5,483 bases of DNA, from positions 1-5,483 of the forward strand of contig JAEYUA010000240.1 of NCBI GenBank assembly GCA_023433755.1, read 5' to 3'. Positions 1 through 5,395 of the stretch are shown here, in pieces. This stretch comes from Bacteroidota bacterium. GTDB lineage: Bacteria; Bacteroidota; Bacteroidia; Chitinophagales; Chitinophagaceae. Positions within the stretch are counted from its first letter, which is position 1. Every line of letters starts with the position of its first letter. Made by a program: the position numbers and the translations under genes. Under the pieces are notes generated by a model that saw nothing but the letters and a program-made list of their open reading frames with translations, ran no database searches and was not told the origin of the DNA.

Positions 1-369
1 GCTATGGAAGCAAGGATCGCCATGACAAGAACCATCTCAGGTTCCAGGCTTCAGAACCAAACCGTGATTTTTTACGAACACCATCCACTGGTCGCAAAAG
101 AAAAAGAATGGCTTGAAGAAAATCATATAAAAGAAGCGGTTTTTTATTCTTCGCTTGACGAACCGCTTTTCCTTTACGCAGGAGGTGCCAATATCGCCTC
201 GCTCATGCAAAGAATGGGTATGCAGGAGGAAGAGGCCATTAGTCATTCCCTGATCAGCAAGTCAATTGATGGAGCCAGGAAAAAAATTGCTGATAAAATT
301 TTATCAGAATCAACTGCCCGCTCGCAGAAAGAATGGTTTGAAAGGAATGTTCCGGAACACAAATCATAA
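1..369 (+). CDS. SecA-like C-terminal fragment, 5' end outside window
   Basis: The reading frame is open from the first base to the TAA at 367-369, so this is probably the 3' end of a longer gene. In-frame ATGs at 4 and 22 are possible starts; the one at 22 has AAGGA about five bases upstream, so a short complete protein is not excluded. The segment FYSSLDEPLF, then GANIASLMQRMGM, EEEAISHSLISKSI and ARKKI follows, block by block, the stretch of SecA at the end of the second nucleotide-binding domain entering the helical scaffold (in E. coli SecA: LSMEDALM, RVSGMMRKLGM, GEAIEHPWVTKAI, AQRKV). The GRQGD-type helicase motif that precedes this block in SecA is absent, and only about 25 residues follow it, with no zinc-binding C-terminus. 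It is therefore not the housekeeping SecA. It may be a divergent SecA-derived protein of unknown role. The similarity is judged by eye from memory of the family; the function is unassigned. Confidence 0.55.
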   Translation, partial: AMEARIAMTRTISGSRLQNQTVIFYEHHPLVAKEKEWLEENHIKEAVFYSSLDEPLFLYAGGANIASLMQRMGMQEEEAISHSLISKSIDGARKKIADKILSESTARSQKEWFERNVPEHKS

Positions 370-422
370 AGAACTCCGAAAATCCCTGTTCCCGGTCAAT
401 TTCCCATACTAACGTGGTACAG

Positions 423-445
423 TGTTTGAAAATTTATCTCAAACA
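423..445. promoter_or_regulatory. inverted repeat in the leader of the OmpA lipoprotein gene
   Basis: A perfect 7-bp inverted repeat, TGTTTGA-N9-TCAAACA, ends seven bases before the ATG at 453. It could be an operator for a dimeric regulator or a weak hairpin limiting access to the translation start. No SD-like sequence and no clear TAnnTTTG element is visible in the 83-bp gap. The structure is read directly from the sequence; its function is inference. Confidence 0.3.
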
Positions 446-452
446 TGTAACA

Positions 453-1124
453 ATGAAAACATTTCAACTTTCAGTAATGAGTATGGTGATGATGGCCCTG
501 GTGGCAACGGGTTGTAAAACCATGAGCCGTTCCCAAAAAGGTGCGGCCGTTGGTGTGGCCGGCGGTGGAGTAATTGGTGCGGTGATCGGGAAAAAAATGG
601 GTAATACTGCCGCTGGTGCGGTTATAGGAGCCGCTATAGGTGGTGCGGCCGGTTCCATTATCGGCAGGCGTATGGACAAGCAGGCCGAAGAAATGGAAAA
701 AGTACTGGGCGATGCGGAAGTGCGCAGGGAAGGGGAAGGCATCGTAATCAACTTCAAGGAAAAAGTGCTGTTTGGCTACGACCAGTCTGAACTCAGTACC
801 GGTTCCCGGTCCAGCCTGGACAAACTTGCCAACATTTTAAAGGCTTATCCTGATACCGACATCCAGATCATTGGTCATACCGATTCAAAAGGAACGGAAC
901 GTTACAATGAACGTTTGTCGGAGCGCAGGGCTTCCGCTGTGGCCTCTTACCTGAGGGGTAACAATATCCCGGCTTCACGCATCTCAACCCTGGGCATGGG
1001 CGAATCTGATCCCGTTGCCACCAATGATAGTGATGAAGGCCGTTCCCTCAACAGGCGCGTGGAATTTGTGATCACAGCCAATGAAAAAATGAAGGAGGAT
1101 GCGAAAAAAGAAGCAGGTAATTAA
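453..1124 (+). CDS. OmpA-family lipoprotein with glycine-zipper segment (YiaD-like)
   Basis: Predicted 223-residue outer-membrane lipoprotein that anchors the envelope to peptidoglycan. Residues 1-21 form a lipoprotein signal peptide (charged start, hydrophobic core, LVATGC with acylation at Cys21). Residues 30-71 are a glycine zipper with G/A-rich repeats (GAAVGVAGGGVIGAVIG, then GAVIGAAIGGAAGSIIG), probably a membrane-associating segment. Residues 76-95 are a charged linker. Residues 97-208 are an OmpA C-terminal domain: VLFGYDQSEL, then IIGHTDSKG, NERLSERRA and LNRRVEFVI. Asp144 and Arg159 occupy the two diaminopimelate-binding positions with the usual 15-residue spacing. A GTG at 414 is in frame but would add 13 residues before the signal peptide, so the ATG at 453 is chosen. 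The tail is Lys/Glu-rich. The gene appears monocistronic, with a terminator 26 bases downstream. The family is clear; the exact partner is unknown. Confidence 0.93.
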   Translation: MKTFQLSVMSMVMMALVATGCKTMSRSQKGAAVGVAGGGVIGAVIGKKMGNTAAGAVIGAAIGGAAGSIIGRRMDKQAEEMEKVLGDAEVRREGEGIVINFKEKVLFGYDQSELSTGSRSSLDKLANILKAYPDTDIQIIGHTDSKGTERYNERLSERRASAVASYLRGNNIPASRISTLGMGESDPVATNDSDEGRSLNRRVEFVITANEKMKEDAKKEAGN

Positions 1125-1149
1125 TTTTATTTGCCGACCATCCATTCCC

Positions 1150-1180
1150 AAACCGTCTTGCTTGCAGGACGGTTTTTTTT
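1150..1180 (+). terminator. intrinsic terminator after the OmpA lipoprotein gene
   Basis: AAACCGTC at 1150-1157 pairs perfectly with GACGGTTT at 1168-1175. The stem can extend inward through TTGC/GCAG with one T-G wobble to a tiny loop. It is followed by an unbroken T run to 1180 and then more T-rich sequence. The position just after the stop at 1124 fits termination of that gene. Confidence 0.88.
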
Positions 1181-1189
1181 AATTTTTTC

Positions 1190-1214
1190 ACCGCCAAGAA
1201 AGAAGGGCGCCAAG
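1190..1214 (-). repeat. inverted arm of the GGCGCC-centred repeat
   Basis: This 25-nt stretch (starting ACCGCCAAG and ending GGCGCCAAG) is the exact reverse complement of 1540-1564. It is a near-exact reverse complement of 1338-1362 and 1439-1463. It carries CGCCAAG twice, 16 bp apart. It lies just after the terminator and forms the opposite-facing end of the repeat block up to 1564, so a large stem-loop across the block is possible. Confidence 0.85.
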
Positions 1215-1233
1215 TCAATGGCCAAAAGCTTCT

Positions 1234-1269
1234 CTCTGCGCAACCTCTTTTTCTCCTTTTCTCTGCGGT
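1234..1269 (+). repeat. T-rich dispersed intergenic repeat, uninterrupted copy
   Basis: This runs from CTCTGCGCAACCTC through a C/T-rich stretch to CTCTGCGGT. The same 36-nt element, with minor C/T differences and one internal insertion, recurs at 4366-4433 in another intergenic gap. This copy has no insertion and abuts the first tandem unit at 1267. Confidence 0.8.
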
Positions 1270-1564
1270 AAAAGTCAGAATCAGGATTTACAGGATTTTA
1301 AGATTTACAAGATGAGAGTTGTTTATCAACATTCACCCTTGGCGCCTTTCTTTCTTGGCGGTAAAACTCACAATCAGAATTTACAGGATTTCAGGTCTTA
1401 CAAAATGAGAGGTGTTTATCATTAAGACAACATCCACCCTTGGCGCCCTTTTTTCTTGGCGGTAAAACTCACAATCAGGATTTACAGGATTTTAAGATTT
1501 ACAAGATGAGAGTTGTTTATCATTAAGACAACATTCACCCTTGGCGCCCTTCTTTCTTGGCGGT
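1267..1564 (+). repeat. three tandem ~101-bp repeat units plus partial fourth
   Basis: The units begin at GGT 1267, 1360 and 1461, and a partial fourth begins at 1562. The first unit is 93 bp, lacking the eight bases ATTAAGAC; the second and third are 101 bp. Each unit contains GGTAAAA, a run of imperfect 9-10-bp subrepeats (CAGGATTTACAGGATTT and AGATTTACAAGATGAG), GTTTATC, CACCCTTGGCGCC, and a pyrimidine stretch ending CTTGGCGGT. The second and third units differ by scattered substitutions (for example CAGGTCTTACAAAATGAG against AAGATTTACAAGATGAG). No start codon with a credible reading frame is conserved across the units. It behaves like an expanded intergenic repeat; its function is unknown. 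Confidence 0.88.
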
Positions 1565-1591
1565 AAAATCCACTTTTCTCTCTTCATAACC

Positions 1592-1599
1592 TACTTTTG
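1592..1599 (+). promoter_or_regulatory. Bacteroidetes -7 promoter element for the glycosyltransferase gene
   Basis: TACTTTTG matches the Bacteroidetes -7 consensus TAnnTTTG exactly. It ends ten bases before the ATG at 1610, which predicts a very short leader. No convincing -33 TTTG is visible 19-21 bp upstream; that sequence is the edge of the repeat block. Confidence 0.5.
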
Positions 1600-1609
1600 C
1601 CCCTCCAAT

Positions 1610-2575
1610 ATGAAAGAATTAGCAGTCGTAATACCGGTCATGAATGAAGAGGATAATATCCAGCCCCTCCTCGAAGCCGTACAACAAGCCCTCGCCGGTA
1701 TTGACTATGAAGTGATCCTCGTAGATGATGGTTCAACAGATGCCACCCGTAAAAGAATCATGGAATACGGAGATGAAAGAACCAAACTGGTTGAACTCAG
1801 AAAAAATTACGGGCAGAGCACCGCCATGACTGCCGGCATCGATCATGCCAATGCGCATTACATCGCCATGATTGACGGTGACCTGCAGAATGATCCCACA
1901 GATATTCCTTTCATGCTGGAACTCGCCAAAAAAGAAGAATGGGATGTGGTGGCAGGAAACAGGAAGAACCGCAAGGATGGGATGGTACTACGCAAGGTGC
2001 CCAGTCGCATCGCCAATGCACTGATCCGCCGCATGACAGGCGTTTATATCCGTGACTATGGCTGCACCCTCAAAGTATTCAAAAAAGATATCGCGGAAGA
2101 CCTTGGACTTTACGGTGAACTCCACCGCTTTATCCCGGTGCTGGCCAAACTGCAGGGAGCCCGCATCACGCAGGTGGATGTAAAGCATCATCCCCGGAAA
2201 TTCGGAAAAAGCAAATATGGCATCGGCCGCACCTTCAAAGTAATCTCCGACCTGGTGCTGATGGTTTTCTTTAGAAAATACCTGCAGAAGCCCATGCACT
2301 TATTCGGCACCATTGGCTTCATCAGCTTCGGCATTGGCTTAGTGGTAAATCTCTACCTGCTCATCCTCAAAATTCTAGGACATGATATCTGGGGCAAACC
2401 AATATTGATATTAGGACTGATTTTTTTACTGGGAGGAATTCAGCTCATTACCATTGGCATACTCGCGGAGATTGCTGTGCGCACCTATTTTGAATCGCAG
2501 AATAAAAAGACCTATAACGTGCGATCGGTTTACCAGAAAGAAAAGAATACAAAGACCCTCGAGATCACTGTCTAG
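1610..2575 (+). CDS. GT2 polyprenyl-phosphate glycosyltransferase (GtrB/DPM1-like)
   Basis: Predicted 321-residue inner-membrane enzyme that moves a sugar from a nucleotide donor to a polyprenyl phosphate on the cytoplasmic face. The GT-A domain spans about residues 4-225: VVIPVMNEEDNI at 6-17, VDDGSTD at 38-44 (nucleotide-binding Asp), NYGQSTAMTAG at 66-76, and the metal-binding DGDLQNDP at 89-96. RKFGKSKYGIGRT at 196-208 is the conserved basic motif of the DPM1/GtrB/ArnC group. Two C-terminal membrane helices follow, at about 231-256 and 263-289. They are typical of GtrB-type enzymes, and the length fits that family. The frame continues upstream to a TTG at 1541, but those 23 codons lie in the repeat block, so the ATG at 1610 with its -7 element is preferred. 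The donor sugar cannot be told from sequence. Alternatives are an undecaprenyl-phosphate glucosyl- or aminoarabinosyl-transferase. Confidence 0.9.
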   Translation: MKELAVVIPVMNEEDNIQPLLEAVQQALAGIDYEVILVDDGSTDATRKRIMEYGDERTKLVELRKNYGQSTAMTAGIDHANAHYIAMIDGDLQNDPTDIPFMLELAKKEEWDVVAGNRKNRKDGMVLRKVPSRIANALIRRMTGVYIRDYGCTLKVFKKDIAEDLGLYGELHRFIPVLAKLQGARITQVDVKHHPRKFGKSKYGIGRTFKVISDLVLMVFFRKYLQKPMHLFGTIGFISFGIGLVVNLYLLILKILGHDIWGKPILILGLIFLLGGIQLITIGILAEIAVRTYFESQNKKTYNVRSVYQKEKNTKTLEITV

Positions 2576-3555
2576 TGCATCAGGATCTCCTTATGTAAAA
2601 GAAACCATTTGTAGAATTCCTGCAATCCTTCCTGCAGCCTGGTGGAAGGCTGGTAATTCAATAACCTTTGTGCTTTTGAAATATCGGCGAAAGTATGGGG
2701 CACATCACCTGCCTGCTCGGGCAAATATTCGATCCTGGCTTTTTTACCCATTACGGTTTCAATCTCACTGATAAGGTCTTTCAGTGAAACGGAATAATGA
2801 TTACCAAGATTGATGATCTCAAACATGCTCTCACGGTAATCAATAGCCGCAATTATTCCTTTCACTATATCATTAACATAGGTATAATCGCGGCTGGTGG
2901 ATCCATCGCCATACAGAGGAATGGGCTGGTCTTTCAGAATGGACCTGGTGAATTTATGAATGGCAAGATCAGGTCTTTGAGAGGGCCCATACACGGTAAA
3001 GAAACGAAGCGCGATAAAACGGATGCCATGCAGGTGGCTGAATACATGACCAGCGCCTTCGCCAGAAAGTTTGGTCATGGCATAAGGGCTGATGGGCTGT
3101 AACTGTTCCTCTTCTTTCCAGGGAAGATTTTTATTGACCCCGTAAACACTGCTTGACGAAGCAAAAACGAATTGCTTTACCCCGGTATCCTTTGCGAAGT
3201 CGAGCAGCATCTGTGTACCCAGCACATTGGTGCGCTGGTAGGCCAGGGGAATGGTGATGGATGGACGAACACCGGCACGGGCAGCGAGGTGAATGATCAC
3301 ATCTACTTCCTGGGGGAGGATCATTTGCAATTCCGCTGAACTGAGGTCGTCGATATTCCGGTCGATGAGCATGATGCTCTGGTGTTTTTCAAACCCTTCT
3401 GTGTTGATCAATTTTAGCTGGCGGGGATAAAAAGGATCGAAATTATCAATGATGGTGATCCTGGTATCCTGGTCCTCGAGCAAAGCATTCACAAGGTGAC
3501 TTCCGATAAATCCTGCTCCTCCTGTTACCAAATAATGTTTTTTATACTGGCTCAT
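2572..3555 (-). CDS. NDP-sugar epimerase, extended SDR (UDP-glucuronate 4-epimerase-like)
   Basis: Predicted 327-residue cytoplasmic NAD-dependent enzyme that interconverts nucleotide sugars for surface glycans. It has the glycine-rich NAD motif TGGAGFIG (11-18), an adenine-ribose Asp37 (IIDNF), HLAARAGVRPS (89-99), SSSSVYG (133-139; catalytic Ser probably 134), and the catalytic pair Tyr158/Lys162 in SPYAMTK. RFFTVYGPSQRPDLAIHKF follows, then the GDGSTSRDYTYVNDI substrate-domain motif. The AGVRPS and QRPDLAIHKF signatures resemble UDP-glucuronate 4-epimerases more than GalE, but substrate calls in this superfamily are unreliable. Length is normal. The start at 3555 (MSQYKKHYLVTGG) is chosen because AAAGG lies about six bases upstream; a TTG at 3600 would add 15 non-family residues and run into the phosphatase gene. 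The 3' end overlaps the glycosyltransferase stop by four bases. Confidence 0.92.
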   Translation of the reverse strand: MSQYKKHYLVTGGAGFIGSHLVNALLEDQDTRITIIDNFDPFYPRQLKLINTEGFEKHQSIMLIDRNIDDLSSAELQMILPQEVDVIIHLAARAGVRPSITIPLAYQRTNVLGTQMLLDFAKDTGVKQFVFASSSSVYGVNKNLPWKEEEQLQPISPYAMTKLSGEGAGHVFSHLHGIRFIALRFFTVYGPSQRPDLAIHKFTRSILKDQPIPLYGDGSTSRDYTYVNDIVKGIIAAIDYRESMFEIINLGNHYSVSLKDLISEIETVMGKKARIEYLPEQAGDVPHTFADISKAQRLLNYQPSTRLQEGLQEFYKWFLLHKEILMH

Positions 3556-3566
3556 GCCCTGCCTTT

Positions 3567-3574
3567 TATCTTTG
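3567..3574 (+). promoter_or_regulatory. Bacteroidetes -7 promoter element for the PAP2 gene
   Basis: TATCTTTG matches TAnnTTTG exactly on the plus strand, 17 bases upstream of the GTG at 3592. It lies in the leader of the divergent epimerase gene, so the two transcription starts must be close or overlapping. No clear -33 element is seen. Confidence 0.45.
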
Positions 3575-3591
3575 TGACCTAAAACTTTAAA

Positions 3592-4257
3592 GTGTTGCAA
3601 AGTACAGAATATCGGAATTACAGGATGGCCGTTATTTTCAGCCTGGTCCTGGCCCTGCTGGTAGGTTTTTTTGTATTTTATTTTGGCAAGGAAGATTCAT
3701 TCCTGCACATCAATAAATACAACCATCCTTTCTTTGACCAGTTGTTCCAGTACTGGACCTACCTTGGGGACGGGCTGATCTGGGTACCTTTGTTCTTATA
3801 TGTGATCCTTTTCAAAAGAAAATTTTTTGTTGCCATCCTGGCTTCGCTGATCATCTGCACGGTGATCACTCACTTCCTGAAAAGGGTGGTATTTGCTGAT
3901 GAACTACGGCCTGTGCTGGCACTCGGCGCTGAAAAGATCCGCATCATTGACGGATTCAAACCACATACCAATAACAGTTTTCCCTCAGGGCATACCAGCA
4001 CGGCTTTTACGCTGGCCCTGCTGCTTTCCTATTTGGCAAAAAACAGGTTCTGGGTTTTCTTCTTTCCGTTGGTTGCTTTTTTTGTGGGGTATTCAAGGGT
4101 TTACCTGGCGCAGCATTTTGTTACTGATGTTTTTGCTGGTATGCTGATTGGAATTTTATCTTCCTATTTATCACTGCTGGTGTATAGAAAATTCAGGCGG
4201 AGACAGGAGGCCAAAAAACTTGAAAGAGAAGGAAAGGAAGTACAGGTGACCAGTTGA
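3592..4257 (+). CDS. PAP2-family membrane phosphatase
   Basis: Predicted 221-residue integral membrane phosphatase of the PAP2 / type 2 phosphatidic acid phosphatase family. Members remove phosphate from lipid phosphates or undecaprenyl pyrophosphate at the outer face of the inner membrane. Hydrophobic helices are visible at about residues 12-31, 62-74, 78-96, 135-148, 153-167 and 178-198. The catalytic motifs are present: Lys97 to ArgPro106-107 (motif 1, with eight rather than the usual six residues between Lys and Arg), SFPSGHTSTAF at 129-139 with His134 (motif 2), and SRVYLAQHFVTD at 168-179 with His175 and Asp179 (motif 3). The C-terminus is highly basic, suggesting a cytoplasmic tail. 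The start is uncertain: GTG 3592 gives a short hydrophilic lead, while ATG 3625 would begin at the first helix. It diverges from the epimerase gene. The neighbourhood suggests lipid-carrier recycling, but phosphatidylglycerophosphate or other lipid phosphates are possible substrates. Confidence 0.88.
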   Translation: MLQSTEYRNYRMAVIFSLVLALLVGFFVFYFGKEDSFLHINKYNHPFFDQLFQYWTYLGDGLIWVPLFLYVILFKRKFFVAILASLIICTVITHFLKRVVFADELRPVLALGAEKIRIIDGFKPHTNNSFPSGHTSTAFTLALLLSYLAKNRFWVFFFPLVAFFVGYSRVYLAQHFVTDVFAGMLIGILSSYLSLLVYRKFRRRQEAKKLEREGKEVQVTS

Positions 4258-4324
4258 TTTTTTCTTTGCTTCCTTCGCGGTTAACTTTTTTGAAAGGCAG
4301 GTTGTGATAATAATGAATATAGCC

Positions 4325-4348
4325 GGGAAGGCGGGAAGACGGGAAGTA
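4325..4348 (+). repeat. GGGAAGRC octamer microrepeat
   Basis: Three consecutive 8-bp units, GGGAAGGC, GGGAAGAC and GGGAAGTA, lie in the gap between two convergent genes. The three GGG runs, one every eight bases, stand out from the surrounding AT-rich DNA. Function is unknown. Confidence 0.75.
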
Positions 4349-4365
4349 GTTTTTCAAATTCAAAG

Positions 4366-4433
4366 CTCTGCGCAACCTCCTTTTCCTCCTTTCTACGCCA
4401 GCAATAGCTTCAGCGAAGGCTGGTCTCTGCGGT
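4366..4433 (+). repeat. T-rich dispersed intergenic repeat, interrupted copy
   Basis: This is a second copy of the element at 1234-1269. It begins CTCTGCGCAACCTC and ends TCTCTGCGGT, but is 68 rather than 36 nt long. The extra 32 nt are a 29-nt palindromic insert plus a repeated TCT. It lies in the 206-bp non-coding gap 4258-4463 between the convergent PAP2 and Usp genes, in which I see no clear intrinsic terminator. Confidence 0.78.
4395..4423. mobile_element. 29-nt bulged-palindrome insert within the dispersed repeat
   Basis: The insert can fold as CCAGC (4398-4402) with GCTGG (4419-4423), then CTTC (4408-4411) with GAAG (4415-4418) around a three-base loop, leaving a five-base bulge on one side. 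It is flanked by TCT on both sides where the copy at 1234-1269 has a single TCT, which looks like a 3-bp target duplication. It encodes nothing. It resembles the short palindromic intergenic inserts (GCC...GGC type) seen in some Bacteroidota. Calling it mobile is inference from one empty and one filled site. Confidence 0.45.
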
Positions 4434-4463
4434 GAAAACATTTTAATCTTCTTTAATTCCGTG

Positions 4464-5282
4464 TCAAACACCAGCTTCAGGTACCGCCAGCAAAGGAATT
4501 CTAATATTACCTGAAAGTTTATAAGTCAGGTTCGGTTGCAATAATTTTTCAAGAAATGTTTTCTCCCTTGTAAATAACATTAGCACCGTATCTTTCATTT
4601 TACCGGTGTAATTCAGGATATCCTCTGCAAGAGGTGTTTCAATTCTATTTACCAATACGTTCACCGGTACATTGCTGATCTTTTTTGAATCTGCAATTCT
4701 TCCCAAAGATTCTTTGCTGATGGTGAACTCCACTGCTTCCACAGGACAATTAAAGAATTTACCCCAGATTTTAATCACTGGAGCAAGCCGGCTTACCCGA
4801 TTTAATTGCACGGCCACCTTGCAATGCCTGATAGTGGCAGGTTTCCAGTTGTGCGGAATTACCATCACAGGAAAAAGGGAATGATTCACCATCACTGCAG
4901 TATTGCTTCCGAAAACCTTATCATACAAACCAGTACTACCATGCGTACCCATCACCAGTAGTTTGGCTTTTGACTGCAGCATGCGTGCGATTAGTCCGCC
5001 GGAAATAGTGGCTGATTCTTTCACCAGCACCCCGATCCTGCTATTACCCGCCACACCCAGCTTTTCCCTTCTTTTTCCAATTACTTCCCGGATCTTTTCC
5101 TCCAGGATAAGGGTGGATCTGCCATCATATTTCCAGGAAGAAGGATATTGTTTTTTCACCCCGTCATTGGTAATATGGATCACTTCAATGGACCGCTGGC
5201 TGGCGGACCCTATCAAAAGAGCCTGGTCAAGGGCCAGTAACGCGTTTTTTGAAAAATCAAATGGAATGAGTATTGCTGCCAT
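4464..5282 (-). CDS. two-domain universal stress protein (UspA family)
   Basis: Predicted 272-residue cytoplasmic stress protein with two tandem Usp domains. Domain 1 (residues 1-147) starts MAAILIPFDFS with the conserved Asp9. It carries the full ATP-binding signature G-x2-G-x9-G-S (Gly112, Gly115, Gly125, Ser126) in MGTHGSTGLYDKVFGSN and ends PVMVIP. Domain 2 (about 153-270) keeps the overall alternating pattern and the closing strand (RIPLLAVPEAG), but lacks both the nucleotide-binding glycines and the leading Asp. It is thus probably a structural, non-binding half. Tandem Usp proteins of 270-290 residues with one active half are common in Bacteroidota. The ATG at 5282 gives the canonical N-terminus, with no SD sequence. 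The gene diverges from a second Usp gene and converges on the PAP2 gene. A role in stress or low-oxygen survival is inferred from the family only. Confidence 0.9.
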   Translation of the reverse strand: MAAILIPFDFSKNALLALDQALLIGSASQRSIEVIHITNDGVKKQYPSSWKYDGRSTLILEEKIREVIGKRREKLGVAGNSRIGVLVKESATISGGLIARMLQSKAKLLVMGTHGSTGLYDKVFGSNTAVMVNHSLFPVMVIPHNWKPATIRHCKVAVQLNRVSRLAPVIKIWGKFFNCPVEAVEFTISKESLGRIADSKKISNVPVNVLVNRIETPLAEDILNYTGKMKDTVLMLFTREKTFLEKLLQPNLTYKLSGNIRIPLLAVPEAGV

Positions 5283-5313
5283 GTTAATAAGTTTAGTTCT
5301 TTTGACCTGTTTT

Positions 5314-5321
5314 CAAAAATA
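5314..5321 (-). promoter_or_regulatory. Bacteroidetes -7 promoter element for the two-domain usp gene
   Basis: On the minus strand this reads TATTTTTG, an exact TAnnTTTG match, 31 bases upstream of the ATG at 5282. It predicts a leader of roughly 25 bases. The -33 position is AT-rich but has no clear TTTG. Confidence 0.5.
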
Positions 5322-5395
5322 CACCCCTCCGCACCGGTTCTTTAAAATTATTTAACGAAACCTTACTCTATACCTGCGGCCAATCAGTTAAGAAA

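Noticed and set aside
414..452. N-terminal extension of the OmpA lipoprotein from GTG 414
   Set aside because: It would place 13 residues before an otherwise normal lipoprotein signal peptide.
464..757. Minus-strand open frame opposite the OmpA lipoprotein
   Set aside because: Its Pro/Ala/Ile-rich product is the antisense reading of the glycine zipper, and the plus-strand gene is certain.
1267..1564. CRISPR array
   Set aside because: The repeated part is the entire ~101-bp unit, with no variable spacers between short conserved repeats, and no cas gene is nearby.
1541..1609. N-terminal extension of the glycosyltransferase from TTG 1541
   Set aside because: These 23 codons translate the end of the repeat block and precede the conserved GT2 N-terminus. 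The ATG at 1610 follows a -7 element.
2454..3102. Plus-strand open frames opposite the epimerase
   Set aside because: They show no recognisable motifs and overlap a well-supported minus-strand gene.
3556..3600. N-terminal extension of the epimerase from TTG 3600
   Set aside because: The added 15 residues precede the NAD-binding strand without family similarity and overlap the PAP2 start; ATG 3555 has an SD-like AAAGG.
4395..4440. Intrinsic terminator for the PAP2 or Usp gene
   Set aside because: The hairpin has a five-base bulge and is not followed by a T run on the plus strand (GGTCTCTGCGG follows) or by a clean T run on the minus strand.
4193..4471. Minus-strand 92-codon frame across the PAP2-Usp gap
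   Set aside because: It runs through the PAP2 3' end and the repeats, its Arg/Lys-rich product has no motif, and it overlaps the Usp stop.
4903..5355. Plus-strand 150-codon frame opposite the Usp gene
   Set aside because: It is antisense to the conserved ATP-binding domain, and its Ser/Pro/Leu-rich product looks like a shadow.
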